From assembly GCA_964036665.1 (NCBI GenBank), contig OZ038532.1:4650001-4714000 (forward strand): a stretch of DNA of 64,000 bases. The letters are read 5' to 3'. Below the pieces are notes generated by a model. The model saw only the letters and a program-made list of their open reading frames with translations. It had not been told where the DNA came from and searched no databases. Positions 59,201-64,000 of this stretch are shown piece after piece. The DNA is from Gordius sp. MW1 (Eukaryota > Nematomorpha > Gordioida > Gordea > Gordiidae). Position numbers and translations under genes: made by a program. Each line of letters opens with the position of its first letter. Position 1 is the stretch's first letter.

Positions 59201-61014
59201 TCAAGGACGAATGCATGGAAAAGATCAGGCAATTGACGTTCGAGAAATACTTTCGAATCCATCAGTGCTTGAGCTTGAGGTTTGTATATTTATTATGCTA
59301 TTATTCCCTAATTTTATGGCTCGTTCTTCACGTGTTGTTGATTATACTGGTACGATGATAATTTTGTTTACAGGAACATAGCGTCACTCTATTATTCTTT
59401 ATAACGCAGGAAATAAGTAGAGAGAGAGATTACTCTTTGGAATTGAGAAACATTGTAGCAAATCTCAAAGGGCACATAAGTTTGCCAACGGATTTTTTTG
59501 TTATTTAACCCCTGAGGTTTCGATAGCATGTCAATTTATATTTTTATGAGTCATCAATAACTTATAAATATGCGTCTAAATGTATAAACTAGTGTTGTAC
59601 AAGCGTCTGATAAACAACCCACAAGCTTTTTTGGTCTGTTTAGGTTTAGTAGGCATTAGCGTTAAAACGAAGAACATACTCTTTATCAGCAGGTGTGTGC
59701 TTGATGATAAAAACCAAAGGCGACCAAACAAAACCCGCTATCACATATAAAATGAGGTTTTCCATTACATGAATACAGAAATAGCCTTAAAAACGAACAG
59801 ATTTTAACCTTTGGCTCTAAAAGTTGACTCAGATTTTTTAAACGATATTCTAATTACATTTTAATTTTTCGATCGAGGATAAGAATTTCAAAAATTCTTT
59901 TTTTTTTGATACAGTGTTGTAGCGGATCGATTGAACATGTCGGTGGAGCAAGCCGAATTTTGGGTAATAAATTTGATACGCACAACAAGGATGGATGCAA
60001 AGCTGGATTCTAGTAGGGTGAGTACTGTACTTGGCTGGTCTTATAATTTACTTGACTGACAATAAACTCTCTTCTGCACTGTGTGTTCGAAGCAATCTTA
60101 CAAATTACTTTAGTTTGCTCTCATAATTTTAAGTGCTTGGGTTGATGTTATGGTTTTTTACTTTTAGACCGCTGGTTATGCATATTTAAAATGATCGTAT
60201 AGAGAGGGACTTCATTTAGGTTTTGATTTTGTAGGCACATTTGAAATTATAGTTTTTTTAATACAAAATTACGTCGCTGTACTATCGATCTTATCGTAAC
60301 ATTTAATATCGGCATTAGTTACCCAACTCTTAAATTTTTTTGCTTAACTCTATTGGCCGTGTTTGGAAAGATCATCAAAACTAGAGATTTTGCTTAAATA
60401 CTTTTCCTTACCTTAGTTAAATCTGTCCTTTAAATGTTAGTTTTTTGTCAAAATGCATTAATTTATTTAAACATCCGACAACCTCCAAATCCAACAAATC
60501 TCTCATTGTAATAGTACTTTCATGGTAAAATTCATAGAATTGATTTATAAAGTAGCTATTTGCAAATATTAATATTACGATCTATTTCCCATTTGTTGAA
60601 CGGTTTAATGATAAGATAAGTTGCAAATAATTGTTCTCTTTTTGTGTAGATCAAGTATTTTTTGGTATAAAATATAGCCTCATTTTTTTAAAAGTGTGAT
60701 TTTTCACTAAATCTGTGCACAATTAAGGCTCCATTAATTGGTCCTCAGGATTTGAGCTTATATATTATATGTAGAGTCAGGCTGGGGTTAAATCATTTAC
60801 CTTATATTTTGTGCAGGGTCTCGTAATTATGGGGATGCAAGTGATTCCACCCTACCAAAAGATGATCGACAAATCCAAATCTCTGGCCTATCACACTCAT
60901 TACCTCGATAACATGTTGGAAAGGAATTATACTATGGCTAATGCCCAGCTACATGCTTCCTCTCTGGCGCAGCCACCCCAAACGGCTTACGTCAAAACCG
61001 TGAGCTATTCTTGA
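53291..61014 (+). CDS. EIF3E: Eukaryotic translation initiation factor 3 subunit E (eIF3e/INT6), complete, ten exons
   Basis: Subunit of the eIF3 complex, which recruits 40S ribosomes and mRNA during initiation; it carries a PCI scaffold. Exons 53291-53380, 53414-53528, 54987-55252, 56066-56191, 56583-56707, 58133-58250, 58976-59077, 59170-59279, 59915-60017 and 60817-61014 join in phase to 450 residues (human 445). The start MAEY and the block [16 protein letters not shown] match the family N-terminus. Later blocks are [107 protein letters not shown] and [19 protein letters not shown], the last ones being PCI and C-terminal segments. Introns 3, 5 and 8 hold GTCGAC-family MITEs. Some segments ([34 protein letters not shown]) diverge from insect and vertebrate copies, but the frame is intact. 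Confidence 0.96.
54752..54899. repeat. Palindromic GGGCGTAGCC MITE
   Basis: Begins CATGGGCGTAGCCAGTATTA and ends CCCTTGACTAGGCCCATG. It lies in eIF3e intron 2, about 90 bp before exon 3. Confidence 0.8.
55300..55420. mobile_element. CCCGAA-motif hAT-like element fragment
   Basis: AGAGAACTGCCAAGTCACTT then ACCCCAACCCGACTCG and AACCCGACTCGACCCG motifs match the left end of element B at 48662. The right end is missing. eIF3e intron 3. Confidence 0.6.
55424..55709. repeat. GTCGAC-core MITEs, two adjoining copies
   Basis: TTAGTCGACCTC..CCAGCTGTTTTTACAGTAA abuts AACAGCTGGGTTTTGATTAG..CCCAGCCGTTTTTGCAACAC. A local palindrome AAACCTTTGGTATATTGATG lies inside the second. eIF3e intron 3. Confidence 0.75.
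57760..57968. repeat. GTCGAC-core MITE
   Basis: Begins TAGTGCTGTAAAAACGGCTGG and ends CAGCTGTTTTTACTACACTA, a clear inverted pair. eIF3e intron 5. Confidence 0.8.
58465..58745. mobile_element. GCCCG-motif hAT-like element
   Basis: Begins CAGAGACCAGACAACTGTCC, the family terminus, and carries GGGCAATTCGGGC and GGGCCGGGCAGTTCGGGCAG motifs near both ends. eIF3e intron 6. Confidence 0.65.
59592..59750. repeat. GTCGAC-core MITE, diverged
   Basis: TAGTGTTGTACAAGCGTCTG, TTTTGGTCTGTTTAGGTTTAG and AAACCAAAGGCGACCAAACA landmarks. eIF3e intron 8. Confidence 0.55.
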
Positions 61015-61221
61015 TGTCTCGATAAGGAAAATATTTTAACACGCTCTTTAAGTTGCCTGGGGTCAGTTTGACCCCAATGTTTAAAATCATGTATTTTGTC
61101 GAATGAATTTAATCCAAAGTTACGTTCTTATTTAATCATAGCTAATCGTTTTAGTCCGTGAAACCAAAAGAGTTGTGGTATCATATAGGCTAGGTTTTGA
61201 TCCAACCAGATTTTTGTTGTG

Positions 61222-61227
61222 AATAAA
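61222..61227 (+). promoter_or_regulatory. Putative polyadenylation signal of eIF3e
   Basis: A canonical AATAAA lies about 210 bp after the eIF3e stop codon, in sequence that otherwise looks like 3' UTR. It is the first canonical signal after the stop. No cleavage site can be placed from sequence alone. Confidence 0.45.
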
Positions 61228-63037
61228 GTCTCTATGGGTCATTAATTAGAATCTTCGATATATCCTTTTTTAAGTAAAGTTTAGGATTTGGTTTGCTTAA
61301 TTGTTTACAACTATCAATAACCCTCATTTTATTACTCATTTATATGACTTTTTATGTATTCGTAAACTCTTTTTTTAATCTATTTGAATTTATATGGTAT
61401 GAATGTTTTTACTTATCTAGAACGACGATTGAGGTTATCATACAATATTCACAATTTTTACCCATATTTGATTTTTTTCTATTTTATATAAATATGTATA
61501 TAAACTATTTGTTTTGTACAGAGCGCCACATGGACTAACTAGTAAAGGCAGAAATGGGAAACAACTTAACTTTTTTAATATTACAGATTGTTTGACCTCT
61601 GTATACACGAAATAAATTTTGTTTAGCCTGTCTAGTGTTACGTAATAAAATTGTAATGCTTTCGTAGAATAATATTCAATATAAGGGTTTTGTTATTCTT
61701 ATATACTCTCCATCATTTTTCAGCAATATCGAGATGCCATAGATATATTGAGGTTAATATTCGGAAATAAAATTTTATATAATTATAAGGGAAGAAATAT
61801 TGACATGGATTTTAAGCGGTAATACCGGCATTTCAACTCACTTCAAACGTGAGGTTAAAAAAGTGGTTTTCAAATTTGTAGAAAGACAAAATTAGCTTAG
61901 TCTACGAATTAAATTTTATACAAGTTGAAAAATGGTTGTGAAAGGTTGCAAAATTTGTGTGTTTGTGTAAAATGATGCATGTGTTATGCATGACCTAGTT
62001 AGAAGCATTAATTCATGGACATTTGACCACGACTTTTTTCGCATTAATTGTGGTGAGGAGGGGATTAAATTTATCAAAATATACTGCAGCAATTTTTATA
62101 CACAACCTAACTTTTTACTAAAGGTAGCTGTTTTTTAAGATAAAGTTTTTACAAATCTTCCACTAAAATACCCATCACTTAAAATGCTTGTTTCGTTGCA
62201 ATCAAATTCCTGATTTAGCGAGGAGCAGTGTCAAAATTTGTAAGCTTGGAAATTATAAGTAATAACTTACGATAATACAGACAAATTATTTTTTTCTTTT
62301 AATTTTTATCATTGTAGGGTTTGTTTTATTGAACACATTTTTATTGATTGATATAATGTAATATAGATTATTCTATGATTTGATGGAATAAAAGTTTATT
62401 TGCAAAAGTCTGCAATTTGCTCTTCTCATTATTGTGGCATGGGGTCGATAAAATAAAAATTATCTTTCCGATTTGAATTTTATTTACTTCGGAAAAAATC
62501 TGCTTATTTGACGCTAAATATACACATCTAGCGCGAACGTGGTTTAATAATAAGAAAGAATATCTAAGACTTAGAGGAATATATTTTTAATTTCTCAGTA
62601 TCAATTGTGAAACATAGTTTCAAAGTTATGCCTTAGGGTGGTCTTGATATGCAATTTTAAAGAAAAAAGTCAATACCTGTTAAAAATTGATGCCTCTTAA
62701 TTAACCCGTCATTTTACTTTTTAAGCTTCACTGAATCCAATTCCGCGATTTACATGATGCAATTTTTGAGTAATTTTATTGTATATTACTAATATATTTA
62801 TTTGATTCTGCTTAAATAGCGTATTTAAATATAATAAGACCCCCTTGAATTTGAATTGCGTATTAACGACGCAGCCTTAGGTTAGCTTCTATTAAATCCA
62901 AAATAATATAACGGGTAATATATTGGTATAAATTACGATATCCGTAAAGGCAATTTGAGCAAATTCTTTGAGGTATGTTTTAAAAAGTAACACTAATTTA
63001 ATCAAAAAATGTTTTTGTATAGCAGTGTACATATTAA
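61228..63037. other. Intergenic region between eIF3e and the right-edge gene
   Basis: AT-rich, no gene supported. Confidence 0.5.
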
Positions 63038-63163
63038 TGGGCGTAGCCAGGATTGGAGCTAGGGGGGGGGGCAATTTAGGGAGGGGCAAAATAATTTTTT
63101 TGTTGTAATTAAAAGATTTCTCGACTTAGAGGGGGTAGCTGCCTCCCCCTGGCTACGCCCATG
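63038..63163. repeat. Palindromic GGGCGTAGCC MITE
   Basis: Begins ATGGGCGTAGCCAGGATTGG and ends CCCCCTGGCTACGCCCATG. It lies about 380 bp upstream of the right-edge gene. Confidence 0.85.
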
Positions 63164-63545
63164 TCCATATTCCTTTTTTCGTAATTTATCACTTTTAATG
63201 ATTAATTGATTCAACCTTATGTCGATTTGTGTAATAAGCTATTTAGTTTAACTTTGAATTCCGTATGAAAACGAATGCGAGGTCTTCTTTGACATTCGTC
63301 ATTTTAAAACTACCTCCCCAATTAATGTCCTAAGGTTGAAGTTTATCACGCAGCAGCTACGCTTTAAAGTGTCAAAAAGCGCACGTAAACTAATAGCTAA
63401 ATTTTTTTAGATGGGGGTTGGGGAAGGTTAGTTAGAAACGGATCTAAACTTAATATCCTGTAACGATCAATTTAATTTGATAAAAATACACAAATCGTAT
63501 TTAAAATTTATACAAAAAAAAGAAGATATTAATTTAGTCGGTTAA

Positions 63546-63966
63546 ATGGTGTCAAATCTCGGTTCGTCCATGATCCTTAAATTCCGTTTTTCGTGCATGA
63601 TTTTCGTTTCGGTGTTAATTCTGGATGTAATAACACACGCAAAATGCAACTACATAAGCCCGGATGAAGTTTATCAAGCAGTAAAAGAGGGAGTCCGATT
63701 TGTAAACGATCTGGAACAGGAATGGTCGAAAGGAACATTTGACTTGGGTGCGATTTTTTGCAACTAATTTTATGTGTCAATAATTCTCAAAGTTTCTAAA
63801 TATTTTTTTCTAATAAATATATTAAAAAACGGGTTACAAAATTATTAGTCGTGGAAACTTATCACATCAAGGGATATTATAGACCACCTAACAACCGATT
63901 CGTTAAATACGGTAGATTTGGAATGATTAAAGATTATGCGTCTCAAATACTCGCCAAAAAATTAAA
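63546..63966 (+). CDS. Unrecognised secreted or membrane protein, first two coding exons (partial)
   Basis: Not recognised. Exon 63546-63747 begins with a Met followed by basic residues and a hydrophobic stretch (MIFVSVLILDVITHA), a good signal peptide; cleavage before KCNY is plausible. Met9 is an alternative start with a more compact signal. The exon ends in phase 1 at a GTGCG donor. Exon 63849-63966 fits that phase after an ATTATTAG acceptor and ends at GTAAG. Together they encode 106 residues. After the signal comes an acidic helical region (SPDEVYQAVKEGVRFVNDLE), then a basic Tyr/Arg-rich stretch (KGYYRPPNNRFVKYGRF) and IKDYASQILAKKLK. The layout of signal plus helical pro-region loosely resembles the N-terminus of secreted animal haem peroxidases, but no diagnostic motif is in the window, so no function is assigned. 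The gene continues past the right edge. Confidence 0.6.
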
Positions 63967-64000
63967 GTAAGCCCCAAACTAATCAAAATTAAAATAACTT

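Overview
This is nuclear DNA from an AT-rich invertebrate genome. There are no operons or bacterial signals. The coding sequence lies in short exons with GT/AG splice sites, and transposon debris fills much of the rest. A Dpr-family immunoglobulin gene (a neuronal surface family known mainly from arthropods) plus three conserved eukaryotic genes point to a protostome, most likely an arthropod. The sequence alone does not fix the species. Layout: (1) 1-3557, minus strand: the first seven coding exons of U2SURP (SR140), running off the left edge inside its RRM. (2) About 3.8-10.3 kb: nested mobile elements. A decayed minus-strand non-LTR retroelement is split by a GAGACGA-rich element, which is itself split by a 1447-bp Mutator-like FLYWCH element with a perfect 9-bp target-site duplication (TSD). 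(3) 10849-20242, plus strand: complete five-exon GOLPH3. Its ATG lies 28 bp beyond a MITE, and a 6.2-kb first intron is full of MITEs. (4) 20.2-31.4 kb: no host gene. It holds a hAT fragment with a BED finger, a Helitron-like element, a non-LTR 3' fragment, a GATCCG-repeat element and a 2.4-kb palindromic cluster. (5) 31436-39428, minus strand: a five-exon Dpr-like gene predicted to encode one Ig domain and a hydrophobic tail. (6) 39.4-53.2 kb: intergenic, with two degenerate Gypsy fragments head to head; the left one is interrupted by two hAT-like elements with 8-bp TSDs. (7) 53291-61014, plus strand: complete ten-exon eIF3e. (8) 63546 to the right edge, plus strand: first two coding exons of an unrecognised secreted or membrane protein. 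The host genes are unrelated neighbours: splicing (U2SURP), Golgi PI4P-dependent sorting (GOLPH3), cell recognition (Dpr-like) and translation initiation (eIF3e). All exon models are manual, checked for splice dinucleotides, reading phase and family resemblance. The main novelty is in the mobile DNA: a palindromic GGGCGTAGCC MITE in about ten copies, a GTCGAC-core MITE in about seven, and several hAT-like families whose ends are built from different short tandem motifs (GCCCG, CCCGAA, GATCCG, GAGACGA).
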